Below the pieces are notes generated by a model. That model did no database searches, was not told where the DNA came from, and saw only the letters and a list, made by a program, of their open reading frames with translations. Made by a program: the position numbers and the translations under genes. Positions 8,972 to 19,985 of a stretch of DNA of 64,000 bases are shown here, in pieces (the stretch's first letter is position 1; the number at the start of each line of letters is the position of its first letter). Source of the DNA: Ascarosepion bandense (taxonomy: Eukaryota; Mollusca; Cephalopoda; Sepiida; Sepiidae); contig JBBBDQ010001939.1 in assembly GCA_037127315.1 (NCBI GenBank), positions 1,359,001 through 1,423,000 of the forward strand, in the 5' to 3' direction.

Positions 8972-9260
8972 GTTGTGGTGCAGTGGATATCGACTCAGAA
9001 CAAAAAGGTTAGAGAGCTGAGTTCGAATTCCAGTTGAATTTGTTGCATTCACTTATACACAAATACCCTTGCAAAAGGGATTAACCCGCTACTTCTCCTT
9101 CCAGCTATAGTTTAAATGGCGGAACCGATTGGGTTCTATAGAAAGTAATGCAGAAAGTAATGGTAACCTACTGCGGAAACATCTTCTGTCAAATCAGTCA
9201 TGTATCTTTTGAGACATGATCATCCAAGCATGTATCACGTATAGCACTTAGCTGACTGAC
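8972..9260 (+). mobile_element. tRNA-derived SINE, copy 1 (diverged)
   Basis: The copy starts GTGGTGCAGTGGATATCG (polymerase III box A-like) and has a box B-like GAGTTCGAATTCCAG about 35 bp downstream. The body matches copy 2 (9326-9626) through TTGCATTCACTTA, ACCGATTGGGTTCTATAG, GTAATGGTAACCTACTGCGG, AGTCATGTATCTTTTGAGAC and the (CTGA)n-like end GCTGACTGAC. An internal gap removes the GACTTGGTCGGCAACCAG segment. No clear target duplication is seen, consistent with greater age. Confidence 0.8.
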
Positions 9261-9315
9261 ACCACTGAAGAGTTGATAAGTATTAATCTAATAAATGTAA
9301 ATTTTGGTAAATGGT

Positions 9316-9636
9316 TGTTATATCTTGTGGCGCAGTGGATATCGGCTTTTGAACGAGAAATCGGGGAGCCGAGTTCGAATTCCAGTTGAATTCCTTGCAT
9401 TCACTTACGCGCAAAATACCCTTGGGAAAGGTATTAATCCGTCTATTCCCTCCAGTTATGGGTTAAATAATAGGACAGATTGGGTTCTATAGACTTGGTC
9501 GGCAACCAGTCTACCGCAGAAAGCAATGGCAACCTACTGCGGGATAACCTTCTGCCCAGTCAGTCATGTCTCTTTGGAGACATGATCGCCAAAGCGTGTA
9601 TCACGTGTGGCACTTAACTGACTGACTGTTATATCT
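9316..9636 (+). mobile_element. tRNA-derived SINE, copy 2, with 10-bp target-site duplication
   Basis: The body 9326-9626 (301 bp) is flanked by a perfect direct repeat TGTTATATCT at 9316-9325 and 9627-9636. It opens with TGTGGCGCAGTGGATATCGG (box A) followed by GAGTTCGAATTCCAG (box B), the split promoter of a tRNA-derived SINE, and ends in ACTGACTGAC. It is transcribed by RNA polymerase III and moved by LINE proteins in trans. It lies in tandem 65 bp after copy 1. Confidence 0.88.
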
Positions 9637-10499
9637 ACAAGCAAAAATTGATGGTCTTTCCTGAAATTTGCTTTTTTTCTTTACTTTTCTTGTAATTGAC
9701 CCAATTCATTTCTAAGAGTGTTTCTACTAGTTTTACCCAAGACTTCCTCAAATTAAACACACTATGGTTGGGGAAATAGACTAGTGATTAATGGTGCCCA
9801 GACAGTGGTTTCAGCCAGGAGTTAGCCCTGTGGGAGGGAAGAGGAAGTCACATTATACACATAGGACATATTGAAGGCAAGAGAAGCAGCAGAAAATAGT
9901 GAGTAACCTATTTGATGAGTTTAAACAAATAAATGGCAGAATAAAGAGCACAATGAGGAGAGTAAAGAGGCAAGTGCTACTTAGAACAATAAATGATAAT
10001 GATAATAAGTTGTTGAGAGCCATGATTGCCTAAATCCTGAAAGGACATATCATACAAAAGAAAGAAGGATTATAATTTTTTAAAAAGGGCATGTCAGAAT
10101 GATCTGGATGAGAAAAAGAAAACTGTGTAGAAAATGAAGAACATTATTTTTTTTAATTCATCTAAATAAAATTTTAGAAACAAGCTCTTTCTAAAATTTC
10201 ATCCAGTAATTGGTATTGTTATAATGCAGTAAGATGTGAACACATGACAATTAATTTGTTGAATTAACAATGCTCCATTTAGGATTGCAAATTTAAGACA
10301 AAAATTACGAACGCATGCAAATATATGAAAAAGTCATTGGAGTCATTTATCTTAAGTCAAAAATAACTTAAGTCAAAAAATTTCCAAAATATTAAAAATA
10401 TTAAAAATATTAAATATTAAAAATATTAAAAACTGCTGATCTAGCCCCTTGGGGATGAAATTGTGGTAGCTATCATGCAAATCCACAAAGGAAGAGAGT
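9637..10499. other. No gene; minor tandem AATATT repeat
   Basis: No coding region is seen. A short tandem tract of ATTAAAAAT units occupies about 10388-10432. The segment 9770-10060 is less AT-rich (TGGTGCCCAGACAGTGG, then TAGCCCTGTGGGAGGGAAG) and could be an unidentified old repeat. Confidence 0.4.
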
Positions 10500-10910
10500 A
10501 AGGGTCGCGCCGTTCGTCGTCCATCGGGGAGAGACCTGGTATTGAAACTAGAGCGGACTACTTGTAAGAGAGAATCTTGTTTTTTATTTTATTTTATTTT
10601 ATGTGCTGGCCGATGACGAGAATTCGCTTTTGCATATTATCACTGTTTTGCATAAGCGAATTCTCGGTGTTACAAAATGAGGAAGAAAGTTCGTCTTGGG
10701 GAAAACCAAAAATTTCGACAGCGAAAATTTGTGCGTTGAGTCTGTGTTTTTCGGGGTTTGTTAAGTTACAGCTTACATTTTACAGCTTTTTTTGTCTGAC
10801 AACTGGACATTAGCACGTTTTTCTTTCTTTTTTTTTTTTTTTTTTTTGCTGTTCCATTTGCCAGAAAGCGAAATATGAAAAAAAGAAAAATATTGGAAGT
10901 ACCAACAAGG

Positions 10911-12173
10911 ATGGCGGAGGCCCCACAGAGGCCAGATTCGCTGGTACCATGAACATCGGCTTGGGGAGGAGTGGAATCTTAAAAGAAGGACGAGGCTTAC
11001 TATGCGTCTATAAAAAAAAGTATAAGGAGTTCATTCTCGGTAATGAGCTCCTTACAGTTCCTAAGGCCTTGAAGGCCGTCGAAACCAGAATCATTTCCCT
11101 GCTAACTAAAGACTCAAAAACCCACAAGTCTGTTCGGGTTTGCAGGGAATCCGTGGAAGAGCTCCTCAAAAGCGTCAAGATACCAGCAAAAAGGGTCATC
11201 AGGAGGATTCATGGAATGTGGGACAACCTGCTGTCTACAGAAGAGGAGGTGAAGCAGTTGGCAGGAGCCACTTTAACAACCAAAACGTTTCACCTCCAAA
11301 CGGAGTACATGGGCACCCACAATACACGCATCACCTTGCAAGGGGTGGCCATAGATATAACGGAAGACCACCTGGGAGCCTTTTTTCCCAATATGGGAAG
11401 GTTGCTGACGTGGCGAGGTCCAAGTGTCATCAACCCGTAAGGAGTTCAGTGAAATCCCAAATATATTGATTTGCCGAGGCAGGATGTCCTACGTGACAAG
11501 AAGAACCAGTCACCACAAAAGGAAAAACAGCATAAAGGGAAGCAACAGGAGGACGGCAAAGAAAAGCAGCAGCAATCTTCTCGCAAGGAGGAGGAACACA
11601 TGGAAGTGCAGGAGATGCCAGCTCCCAGTCTTTCTCATTAAAGGTTGGGAGAGAGAAGGAGGAAGAAAAGGAAAAAAGCGGGAAATAGTGTCTCGGTGGA
11701 GTAGGGCGGAGAAATCGGACCTACCAACAAGATCAAATTCCGTCCCTACTTCGCCGGAGAGACCCTCATATGCTAGCAAGGCCAGCAGCTTCCCTTTTTT
11801 CATCTACAGAGGATCCAAGGAACTTTTCGCGTGCTCCCGGTGTAATTACACTTTTCCAGAACACCGGGGCTGGGATTATTTGGCTAAAGCCAAAGAACAT
11901 TTTACAAGTATAAATATGGTGAGAAGTAGTACTAGGGAACTAAGAAAAATGGCGCAACTTTGTGCAGAGAGGGTCCCGTTGTTGCTCCATCCCTCATTAT
12001 ATAGGGTATTAAAATTAACATACTCTACGGAAGTCGGCGGTATTGTCCTTGACGGACGGATTACGTCGGATATTGGAACCGGAAATCTTGGACAATCCGT
12101 CGGGGTCCGTACAGCTAGAGATTTCTATCCTGTATGCGATCAAAGCATCTTTTTCTTCTCTTTTCAGGCTTAA
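10911..12173 (+). pseudogene. LINE ORF1 (RNA-binding protein)
   Basis: An ATG at 10911 opens MAEAPQRPDS but reaches a stop after 13 codons; the long frame resumes at 10949. That frame (to 11440) contains VRVCRESVEELLKSVKIPAK, then IHGMWDNLLSTEEEVKQLAG and FHLQTEYMGTHNTRITLQGV. This resembles the RRM-like nucleic-acid-binding domain of Tx1-type ORF1s (L-Q-T-E-Y-x-G-T-x-x-T-R-V-T-x-x-G-V). The next frame (11424-12173) continues with KEFSEIPNILICRGR, a Lys/Arg-rich tract and a C-terminal finger-like SKELFACSRCNYTF and ...ERVPLLLHPSLYRVLKL. ORF1 coats LINE RNA to form the transposition particle. Confidence 0.65.
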
Positions 12174-12176
12174 TCG

Positions 12177-12960
12177 ATGTCAATCAAGATAGCCAGCTTG
12201 AATGCGAGGGGCTTGAGGGATCAGGGTAAGGCTGCCCGCCTGCTTCGTGATCTCTTGTCACTCGATCTAGATGTCGTCGCGATCCAAGAGACTCACTTTG
12301 TAACGTTTATGCCTGTGCGTTGTCTAGCGACTTTGTCGCTATTCAGCATATGGGGACCGACAGGCCAGATGTATTTTTTTTGCTGGTCAAGCATACGCTG
12401 GACGCGAAGGTGGACCTTGTTTATGTCGGTGCCAAGGGCCAGTTGATTGTGGCCGATATTGCGGTGAAAAGCAGCTAGTTTCGGCTGTTTGCAGTTTATG
12501 CGCCCAACGACCGGGAGAAGCGTGCCTTGTTTTTTCGGCAATTGGGGTCCTTCCTGGTGGTTTCAATACGCCTAATCTTAATGGAGGACTGAATGCCGTC
12601 CTGGACCCTAAGTCAGAAAGGGGAAGTTAGAGGGAGGTTGCGTGATCGTAGCCTTGTTGATCTGATCGACGAATTCGGTCTCGTTGATAGCTACCGGGTC
12701 GATCACCCGGGTGGGAAGATGTGGACGTGAGCTCTTAGTTGGCCGTCTACCCAGGTGAATAGAATGTTAGTCAGAGAAGCCGACATAGACCTTTTGTCCT
12801 ACGTTCCACTGGTTAGGTTACTCGGATCACAGACTCGTCTGTGCTCGGGTGGCGTTAGAAACTAGGCCTAGAATGGCTGGTTACTGGAAGTTCAATCTGT
12901 CCTTACTGGACAAGCGGGACTTTCGGGAGTATCTAATTAATGTGATGCAGCAGAAAACAA
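12177..12960 (+). pseudogene. LINE ORF2, APE-type endonuclease domain
   Basis: The start at 12177 gives MSIKIASLNARGLRDQGKAA, then LDLDVVAIQETHFV. These are the first two APE-endonuclease motifs, with catalytic Asn (S-L-N-A-R-G) and Glu (Q-E-T-H). After a frameshift near 12300 come LFAVYAPNDREKRALFFRQL, a degraded N-A-V-L-D-P motif (G-D-W/F-N-A-V-L-D in the family), LVDLIDEFGLVDSYRVDHP, and the final S-D-H region near 12820 in another frame. The enzyme nicks target DNA for target-primed reverse transcription. Several stops and shifts inactivate this copy. Confidence 0.7.
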
Positions 12961-13795
12961 GTGAGGGTGGTTATCGGGAATAGGTGGTAGGAAAGACTTC
13001 ACCGCCGATTTTAGCCAATAGCACGCACTAGATAAGGCTAACAGGTTGAAGGCTTTTAAAGATTGCGTGCTCCAGGCGGGGGCTGGGGTTATCCCCTAGT
13101 GATAGCCTTAGCTAGTGGGTGGGTGGAGCGTTTGGCTAGCAAGCGCTACATGGGTCAGGTAATTAAGCATAAGCTAAGCAAGATGTCTTCCGAAGCTGTG
13201 AACATGGGCGCAAAATTGCGCAAGAAGAGATTTGTCAAAGCGGCGATCGGTGCATTCGAGAGATCCGAACCCTGGAAGGTCATTCTTTGAGGTCGACTGT
13301 ATAAGGCGTTTCGGTGGCATTTCGAGTGCCGGTTTACCAAGGAGCCTGGTCTCCGTGACGAGGAGTTTCGCAGCCATTTAGCTGACTTCTCTCGGCTTTC
13401 GTCGACTGAAGCGACTATCTGCGAGGGAGAGATTACGGAAGGCGAGGTTTACGCGGCTTTGAAGGAGGTCGGCAGTGGCAAGTTTCCAGGTCTGGATGGT
13501 TTGTCCTATGAATTGTACTTGAGGCTGTCGCTCATCTTTGTCCCGATCTTGACTGCTGTGATCAACAACTGGTTTCGGCAGGGGTCCGTCCCCAACCGGA
13601 TTTCCAGTAGTGTGGTCACGCTGTTGAGAAAAGGCAAGAATGTTGGGCGGGATTTAGATGATTACAGGCCCATAACTGCTAAAGACAGAGTTAAAGATTA
13701 TAGCCAAGATCTTGACGGAGCATTTGCAGTTAGTTGCCGAGATTCTGTTGGAACCTTGTGCAGTGAAGGTCCGAACAAATCCTCCCGTTACAGCA
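12961..13795 (+). pseudogene. LINE ORF2, linker and first RT motifs
   Basis: The frame of 13063-13290 gives ASKRYMGQVIKHKLSKMSSE. Then KEVGSGKFPGLDGLSYELYL (from 13459) carries the RT motif 1/2 signature K-x-P-G-x-D-G-L/I. It continues PILTAVINNWFRQGSVPNRI and KGKNVGRDLDDYRPIT. A frameshift at about 13675 moves the reading to LKIIAKILTEHLQLVAEILL and EPCAVKVRT, where homology ends. The catalytic YADD part is not on this strand here. The downstream part lies inverted at 15.3-16.3 kb. Confidence 0.7.
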
Positions 13796-14505
13796 CGTGA
13801 AGAACTCAGTATATAAACAAAAGCGTGCCTGTGAGGAAAGACGATGCGGCCAGCGAGACTGAACCAGCAACAAGTTCTAAAAGAACTGAAATTCAGGCAT
13901 AAGAGGAAAATTCTCTGTAAATGGAAACACATAAAAAATACCAGATCAACAATAACGAATAAAAGAACTAAAACTTCTCACTCAGCAAATATAAACATCA
14001 TCAAACAAATTGAAAATAATTCCCAAATCTACCACATTACTAGAAAGAAAAAACTTCTACAAGACGACTCCATCAATTTTAGCGTGAGAATTTCAAAGTT
14101 AGAAATCGTCAAATTCATCAGAAAACAAATTCAGCGGATATAATTAAAAAAAACCCATAATTTCAACCTGCAAGAACGCTTAAAGATAGAGAACTCTTGT
14201 TTTCTAATATTTCTGCATAACATCTTTTTAAATAATTATTTAAAGAACATTTTAAACATTTTTAATTTCATGCTTAATTTGATATATGAACATTAAACAT
14301 TTCACCATTGTTATTAATGAAACTTGAACTCTAAATCTACACATAAAAATTCATTCTTTACATTCAAATTTATATTTTGTATTTATAATAAATTGTTGAT
14401 TTAATTCATCTTGTGTCAATAATTTTACTCAGAAAATTCTTCTTACTCGTGCAAAATAAATTTTGTTCGTGGAGATTTTTTCACACGCAATTTTTTCTAA
14501 TTCAA
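13796..14505. other. AT-rich DNA, no gene seen
   Basis: Lies between the broken LINE and the first array modules. A Lys/Ile/Asn-rich open frame at 13844-14143 is of low complexity and shows no domain; I do not call it a gene. Confidence 0.45.
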
Positions 14506-15255
14506 CTGATGCATGATGATGTAACAAAATAACCAAAATTTGCTACAATTTTTTTTAGAAAAAACAAAAGCGTCTGTAGCTTCAGCATACTTTCAAATGC
14601 AAGTTTAAAGCATTAAGAACTATTCTAGATTTTGAAGACAACTCGTGAGTATGGGAGGAAGAATATTTCACAAAGGCTACTTTTCACGTGTTTGATTACG
14701 TCAAGTTTTGAAAATACAAACAAGAGAAGATAAATCGAAACAATCCTCGCAGTTAACCAAGAGTTAATTTCTTCTGTAAAATCTGCGCAGTTTGGTGAAT
14801 CGACACGATTCTATTGTTCAGATGACTTGTGACCAAATTGCACAAGACCACATAAAGAAATAACGCATCTATTTACTCTTTATTAAAAAAGAAGAAGAAA
14901 ATAAGCATTGAACAATGGTTGTGTGCAAGAGAAATTCAAAGGACGATAAACTAAAATAATTTTTGAAATTTACTTTTTGAATGAATAGCAATAGGAATTT
15001 TTTTATATATTTTGTAGGTACCCCACTCATTTTCGATACCTAACTTTTAAATTGAATGTTTAAAAATAAAAAAAAAAGTTTTCTTGAAACTTTTATTTTA
15101 GTTTTAATTGAAAGCTAAATGATTAAATTTACTATTTCCAGTGAAAAAATACTCTGCTGTATTTCAAACAGAAATTATATTGATTGGAATCTAAAATTTT
15201 TCAATTTTTTTTAATCTTTCAATTTTTCGGTCATTTTTGAGCGATCGGCAAATTG
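14506..15255 (+). repeat. Array segment: modules K(3' part)-L-A
   Basis: Starts at GATGCATGATGATGTAAC, passes the K anchor near 14629, the L motif AACAATGGTTGTGTGCAAG near 14912 and the L/A boundary TAGGTACCCCACTCATTTTC near 15017. It ends near AGCGATCGGCAAATTGG, where inverted LINE sequence begins. Confidence 0.75.
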
Positions 15256-15289
15256 GTCTTGACATCTTCTGCAGTTGTAATAGTGAAAA

Positions 15290-16300
15290 ACTTATTAAAA
15301 CGGCTAATTACTTTATATAGACCTGCGTAACGTGCTTCCAAAGATTTCCGAACTCTGTCAATCCGAAGTCATACAAATTCACAATCGTTTCGGTCCTTTG
15401 GTATACAAGGTCTTGGCGATGAACATATGTGTTCGGAAGAATGACCCTCCGTATCAAACTAGACATAGGAAAATATTGGTAAGCTTTCTAAGCTCGCCAG
15501 ACAAAGTCTTTAGCTGACCCAGAGGGCCCTTCGACTCACCAGTCAGGTGAATAATGCCTTATCATTATTGAGGCATTTCAACTCGGATGCCCAAGGTTAT
15601 AGTGAGCGGGTCGACCGCTTCATAAGACCGAGCTCGTCTATCAGATCATCTTGAACGGATCTCCTAACACATAATCTAATGTCGCACAGGACAATGCCTG
15701 GATGTCTGAGAGGCCACCCGTTGCCCCTAAGAGGTGTTTCCAATATTCATGATAGAAGGAGCACTCGTCTAAGGGTAAACGGGGAGCCTCTTTCTTGCAC
15801 GAGTGCACACTTCTCGGGGATGAAAAGTTCCTTCCAGAATTCACCATCGCCATCCGATTGCTGACACATTCGATCTAGGAATGCTTCAGGTAGGGAAATT
15901 TTACATAGGACCGGATTCAACTTTAATTTGTGGAGGAAAGACTCCACCGCAAGAACATACAGCAAAGGTGAAAGTAGACAACCTTGACAAACGGAGAAAG
16001 GCAATAAGAAAAGCTCCGATCGAACCCTAATTCATTTTCACCAGCACACTGGGAGACGCTTACAAAAAGTCGGATGCATATGCGAAAGTACAGCATAAAA
16101 CTAGCCACCAAAAGAACAGCCTCCAGAAATTGATGATCAATACTTATGAAATCCTTAGACTTTTCTAAATTGATCAGCGTAACTTCACTGTCGACTTGCT
16201 CGATGATCAAGTGTACCATATGAAGGTTGTTTTGAATAGTCCTTCCCTTCACAGCACAAGTCTGTTCAGAGCCAATTAGACTGAAGAGGAGAGCCCGCAA
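15290..16300 (-). pseudogene. Tx1/L1-like LINE RT, 3' part, inverted
   Basis: The minus-strand frame of 15923-16300 opens LFSLIGSEQTCAVKGRTIQN and continues NLHMVHLIIEQVDSEVTLIN, then LEKSKDFISIDHQFLEAVLL. This is RT motif 3, with the catalytic D of S-K-A-F-D replaced (SKDFISIDHQFL). After a shift, VCQGCLLSPLLYVLAVESFL follows (R-Q-G-C-P-L-S-P-L-L-Y motif). The YADD region is unreadable (CQQSDGD) and further 3' sequence trails off to about 15290. It starts at the very motif where the plus-strand LINE stops, so the two may be one element broken by inversion. Confidence 0.7.
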
Positions 16301-17792
16301 ACGGCTAAAATATTTAACTCCGCCTCACTACTTTCTGCTTGTTGGAAGTCCTCATCTGTAGTTCCTGTTTTTAAGAACTCTAGGGAGCCCTCTGACCTAT
16401 TCAATCACTGCCCTATTAGCCTATTACCTTTTCTTGGCAAGATATTCGATGCTATTATTAATGTTGAAATATTTAGACATCTCACATCTCACAACCTTCT
16501 CTTTGACAAACAATATAGCTTCCGCTTCGCCAAGTTTACTGCTGATATGCTAACGACCATCACTGAATGACAAGAACAGCAAAGCTCGAGGTGTTGCCCT
16601 TGTTATCTCAAAAGCGTTTGACAGGGTTTGGCATGCTGGCCTTATGTGCAAGCTGTAAGGCTACAATATTTCAGGATGATTGTTTGATTTAACCCAATTG
16701 TTCCTAGCAAATCGTGAAATGAAGGTTGTTTTGAATGGGCAAGCTTCCAGATCCTTTCATACAAACGCAAGCATCTCTGAAGGTTCTATCATAGGCTCTA
16801 TGCTTTTTCTGATCTTCATCAATGATTTTCCTGATGTAATCAGTTCCCAAGTAGGCATCTATGCAGATGACGCCACCATTTATTACCGTCTCAATAAGAA
16901 ATCTGCCAAGGTTCACAAAGAAAAACTGGCTGCTACCCTTAAAAAAACAAAACAAAAAAAAAACTCCGATCTGTAATTGAATGGGATAGGAAATGACCCG
17001 TAAATTTTAATACCTCCAAAAAGAAGCTGCTCTACTTTAACCACCGTAGAGAAAATTTCCTGCTTATCATCAGATTGGATGACGCTAATCTCTTAAAGAG
17101 CAACATACTGCGTCTTCTTGGTCTCATTATTTCAACCGACCTGAAGTGGAATGACTACATAGAATCCATAGCTGCATCTACTGCTAGGAAGGTTGGATCA
17201 CTGTATCGGGCTAGAATTTTTTCTCATCAGAATCCATTTTGCACATTTATAAATCTACCATTCATGCGTGCATTGAATACTGTTGCCATATCTGGTCGGG
17301 TGCTCCTGCTATTCGTCTTGAGGTTCTCGACAAAATCCAAAAAAAAAGGAGGATATGTAATATGCTCGATTCTAACTTGGCAGCCCGCCTTCAGTCACTT
17401 TCTCACCGACGTGATGTGGCTTCCCTCTGTCTTTTCAACAAGTATTCTCTGACGAGTTTTTTCCCTGGTTCCCCCAACACATGTATTTATGTGCATTACA
17501 AGATTAGCATTTTGATCCCACCCTTTTACTCTTGAAATAGTTAAATATTACCCCCTTTTTTTACTCTAACAGTTTCTTTTCTCACACTTTCCATTTGTGG
17601 AACTCTCTTCTGTTTGCCTGCTCCTCTGAGAGCTGCAATCTCCAAAAATTTAAATGCAATGTCAATTGCCATCTTCTATCAATTATCTTTCTTCGACATC
17701 CCTTGTACCTTGTTTTTACTCTCACTGTCATCCCATGCGCATCAGTGGCGATGCTGCCTTGCTTGGGAGTGAAATGGTTATAAAACAAACTT
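16300..17792 (+). pseudogene. Jockey-like LINE, RT and 3' end
   Basis: Beginning in AKIFNSASLLSACWKSS, the reading gives DAIINVEIFRHLTSHNLLFD, KQYSFRF, then (across shifts) SKAFDRVWHAGLMCKL, EMKVVLNGQASRSFHTNASI and SEGSIIGSMLFLIFINDFPD. An intact YADD catalytic motif follows in GIYADDATIYY. Further on are KWNDYIESIAASTARKVGSL and the C-terminal LAARLQSLSHRRDVASLCLF. The 3' end carries the family signature TGGCGATGCTGCCTTGCTTG and a short GGTTATAAAA tail near 17780. It is 5' truncated: the endonuclease is absent and it abuts the inverted LINE above. Stops near 16570 and elsewhere disable it. Confidence 0.8.
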
Positions 17793-17892
17793 ACTTTTAA
17801 GAAAGTCATTTTGTAAAAATCAACTACGATCTGGATCGCTATGGAGTTCAAGTTGTCGAAAGTAAACTGAAGATTTGAAAATGTATGTCAGT

Positions 17893-18990
17893 ATAGCATG
17901 TCAGCGATGTAAATGTACTTTACTTTGAGGTACACAAAATCGAACTTCTGAGCACGCAATTGCATCCACTGCAGTCATTGTGGAGCTTTTGTAAGGTTTT
18001 TATCCTATAGCTTCCAGTAGTTTGTGGTCTGTATATATCTCTGTCCGTCTGCCATAAGTGTATTGATGGAATTTTTCCAGTGACTACACGATCACCAGCA
18101 TTTCCTTTTCGATTTGAGTGTATCTCTGCTCAGTTTCAGTTAGTACTATGATTGCGTATGCTACTGGCTTGCCTTGTTGTAGTAATGCTACGCCAAATCC
18201 CTCTAAGTTGGCATCAGACTGTATCGTAAGGGCCTCTTTCGGATTGTAGTAGGCAAGTACTGATGCTTTGGTAACTATGTGTTTCATCTCCGCAAATGCG
18301 GTCTCTTGTGCTTGAGACCATATCCATGGAATATCCTTGGGCATCAATTGACGTATCGTCTCCATGATGGTCGACAAACTTGGTAGGAACCTGGTAAAGT
18401 AGTTAACCATTCCGCTAAGTCTGTCTTTCTTCAATCGACGTGGGCCATTTTAGTTTGGTGGTCGCGTCAATTTTAGGTCTGGGAGTAGTCCATCACTGGT
18501 TATCAGGTGACCCATGAAAATTATAGCAGTATTCTTTATTTCTGCCTTTTCTCTGTTTAGCTTCATTCCTTTTTTTAACAATGTTGTAGGAGTGACCTCA
18601 ATTTTGCCTCATGGTCGATTTCTTGAAGCAAATACGATGTCAATAGCCACACATGTAGCTCCGTTTAGGCCGTCTAGGGCTTGATAGAGATGATTCTGGA
18701 ATATTTCAGAACTTACACAATTTTGAAGGGAAGCGTCAGCCACCGGTATCGACCGAAACCTGTTTGTAAAGTTGTGAGGAGACTTGATATATCGTCTAGT
18801 AGTGCATGCTAGTACGATGATGCAACATTTACTTTAGTGAAGTATTTTGCGTTTGTTAGTTTTTGAAGCAATTCTTTTATATTAGGTAATTGGTATCACT
18901 AGCGGTCTCTGATCGATGCAAATGCGTATATCTCCTGCCTTCTTTGTGGTCATAACCATTCGACTAGTCCAGTCTGTTGATTGGTCGATA
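17893..18990 (-). pseudogene. pol: Gypsy C copy 1: RNase H and degraded RT, minus strand
   Basis: The frame of 18084-18434 reads MVNYFTRFLPSLSTIMETIR, then WIWSQAQETAFAEMKHIVTK and SVLAYYNPKEALTIQSDANL. This is the RT thumb followed by the start of Ty3/Gypsy RNase H, with the first catalytic Asp in Q-S-D-A-N-L-x-G-x-G. Further right are fragments of the RT palm in other frames. The segment aligns throughout with 37128-38285. Both copies join module E at the same point (near 18990 and 38285), so they derive from a common insertion. Confidence 0.75.
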
Positions 18991-19832
18991 GGTGTAATTG
19001 TCACCGGAAAAAGTGATTTATATAATATGACGTTTTCCATTGCAAACTGTCGTAACGATTTGGTTATCTGCTAAACTAAAATCAAAGCAAGATTTTGTAC
19101 CAAAATTTCCAACGTGTTAGAAGGGATGAAAAAAAAAATGTTAAAAAATATTTTGATCTTTCCTCTTAATAATAACATAAACATTTTGGGGCCTTTCTTA
19201 TACATACTGTGCTGTTTTTTACAAGGATTTAGTGGAGGTATCTAATTAAAAACAGCGCTTACAACAAAAAATTACAACGAAATAGTGTTGGATAAAATTT
19301 TTCTTATTCTGCTTTCCATCAGAAATGTAATTAAGCGGGACTTAAAACGTATCGCATCAGAAATAGTTTTCTGTACTTCATCAACATTACCCGGGCAATT
19401 CTGAAAACACGAACTACTTTCAACCAAATATCACTTTTTAGCAGAACTTTAAAAAAATTGAAATATTTAGTTTCACATAAACAAGAGTGCATATAGTCTA
19501 TTTACATGCAAAAAGATTTAAAAGTGAATGTCTTTTCTTATGAAATGAATTTAAAAAGCTTCTATGTTCGACTTATTCAGGAACTTTCAAAGTTTTCCAA
19601 AAAATACGAAAAGTATATTACTATAATAAAAAAATAATGTTAAAGACACAATCAGTGTCGACAGATTGAAGCCAGTTTATACAGATAGTTCGCCAACTGC
19701 TAATGCATCAGAGATATCTATCCATCTTTGAATAAATTTAAAAATCAGTGATAAACCGAAATATTTACAAGAGAAACCAATAAAATCTGGCCAGAAACTA
19801 CATTGGCCAAAACATTTTTTTAATCATATCAC
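18990..19832 (+). repeat. Array segment: modules E(3' part)-F-G-H
   Basis: Begins GTCACCGGAAAAAGTGA (E) right after the Gypsy junction. It continues through CCTCTTAATAATAACATAAA and TTTAGTGGAGGTATC (F end, near 19230), ATCAGAAATGTAATTAAGC (G) and CCGAAATATTTACAAGAG (H). Confidence 0.75.
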
Positions 19833-19985
19833 CTCGAGCAAGGCGGTAACGCCACTGAAGCGCAGGGGGCTACGTAGGAGTGAAAAGATTGGAAAAGAGA
19901 AAGCCGGAAACCACATCCTAAACAAGGAACAAGGGATGAGCCTCTTCACCTGTTCAATAGACGAGAGTGGAGTGTGAAAAATTAT
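19833..19985 (-). mobile_element. 5'-truncated Jockey-like LINE 3' end
   Basis: The minus-strand 3' end is marked on the plus strand by TAATCATATC, AGCAAGGCGGTAACGCCACT and GAAGCGCAGGGG. This is the reverse complement of the family's terminal signature also seen at 26120 and 31200. Only about 150 bp of element lie between modules H and I. Confidence 0.65.

Larger units (their letters stand above)
10500..13795 (+). mobile_element. Tx1/L1-like LINE, 5' two-thirds (5'UTR, ORF1, endonuclease, start of RT)
   Basis: A relatively GC-rich island in AT-rich surroundings holds, in order, a leader (about 10500-10910), an ORF1 with RRM-like and basic regions, a 6-bp gap, an apurinic/apyrimidinic endonuclease domain, and the first RT motifs. 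It ends abruptly at 13.79 kb within the peptide LEPCAVKVRT. The continuation of exactly that motif is found in reverse orientation at 16.3 down to 15.3 kb. All frames are broken by frameshifts and stops. The family resembles the Tx1 group annotated in fish and invertebrates; this is recognition from memory. Confidence 0.75.

Noticed and set aside
8972..9626. tRNA genes
   Set aside because: Box A/B sequences belong to SINE heads; no cloverleaf with paired acceptor stem is evident.
10577..10813. 78-codon frame upstream of LINE ORF1
   Set aside because: Lies in the LINE leader, no domain, T-rich.
11510..11803. Leu/Phe-rich minus-strand frame
   Set aside because: Antisense shadow of the basic part of LINE ORF1.
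15679..15864. Plus-strand frame in the inverted LINE
   Set aside because: Shadow of the minus-strand RT frame.
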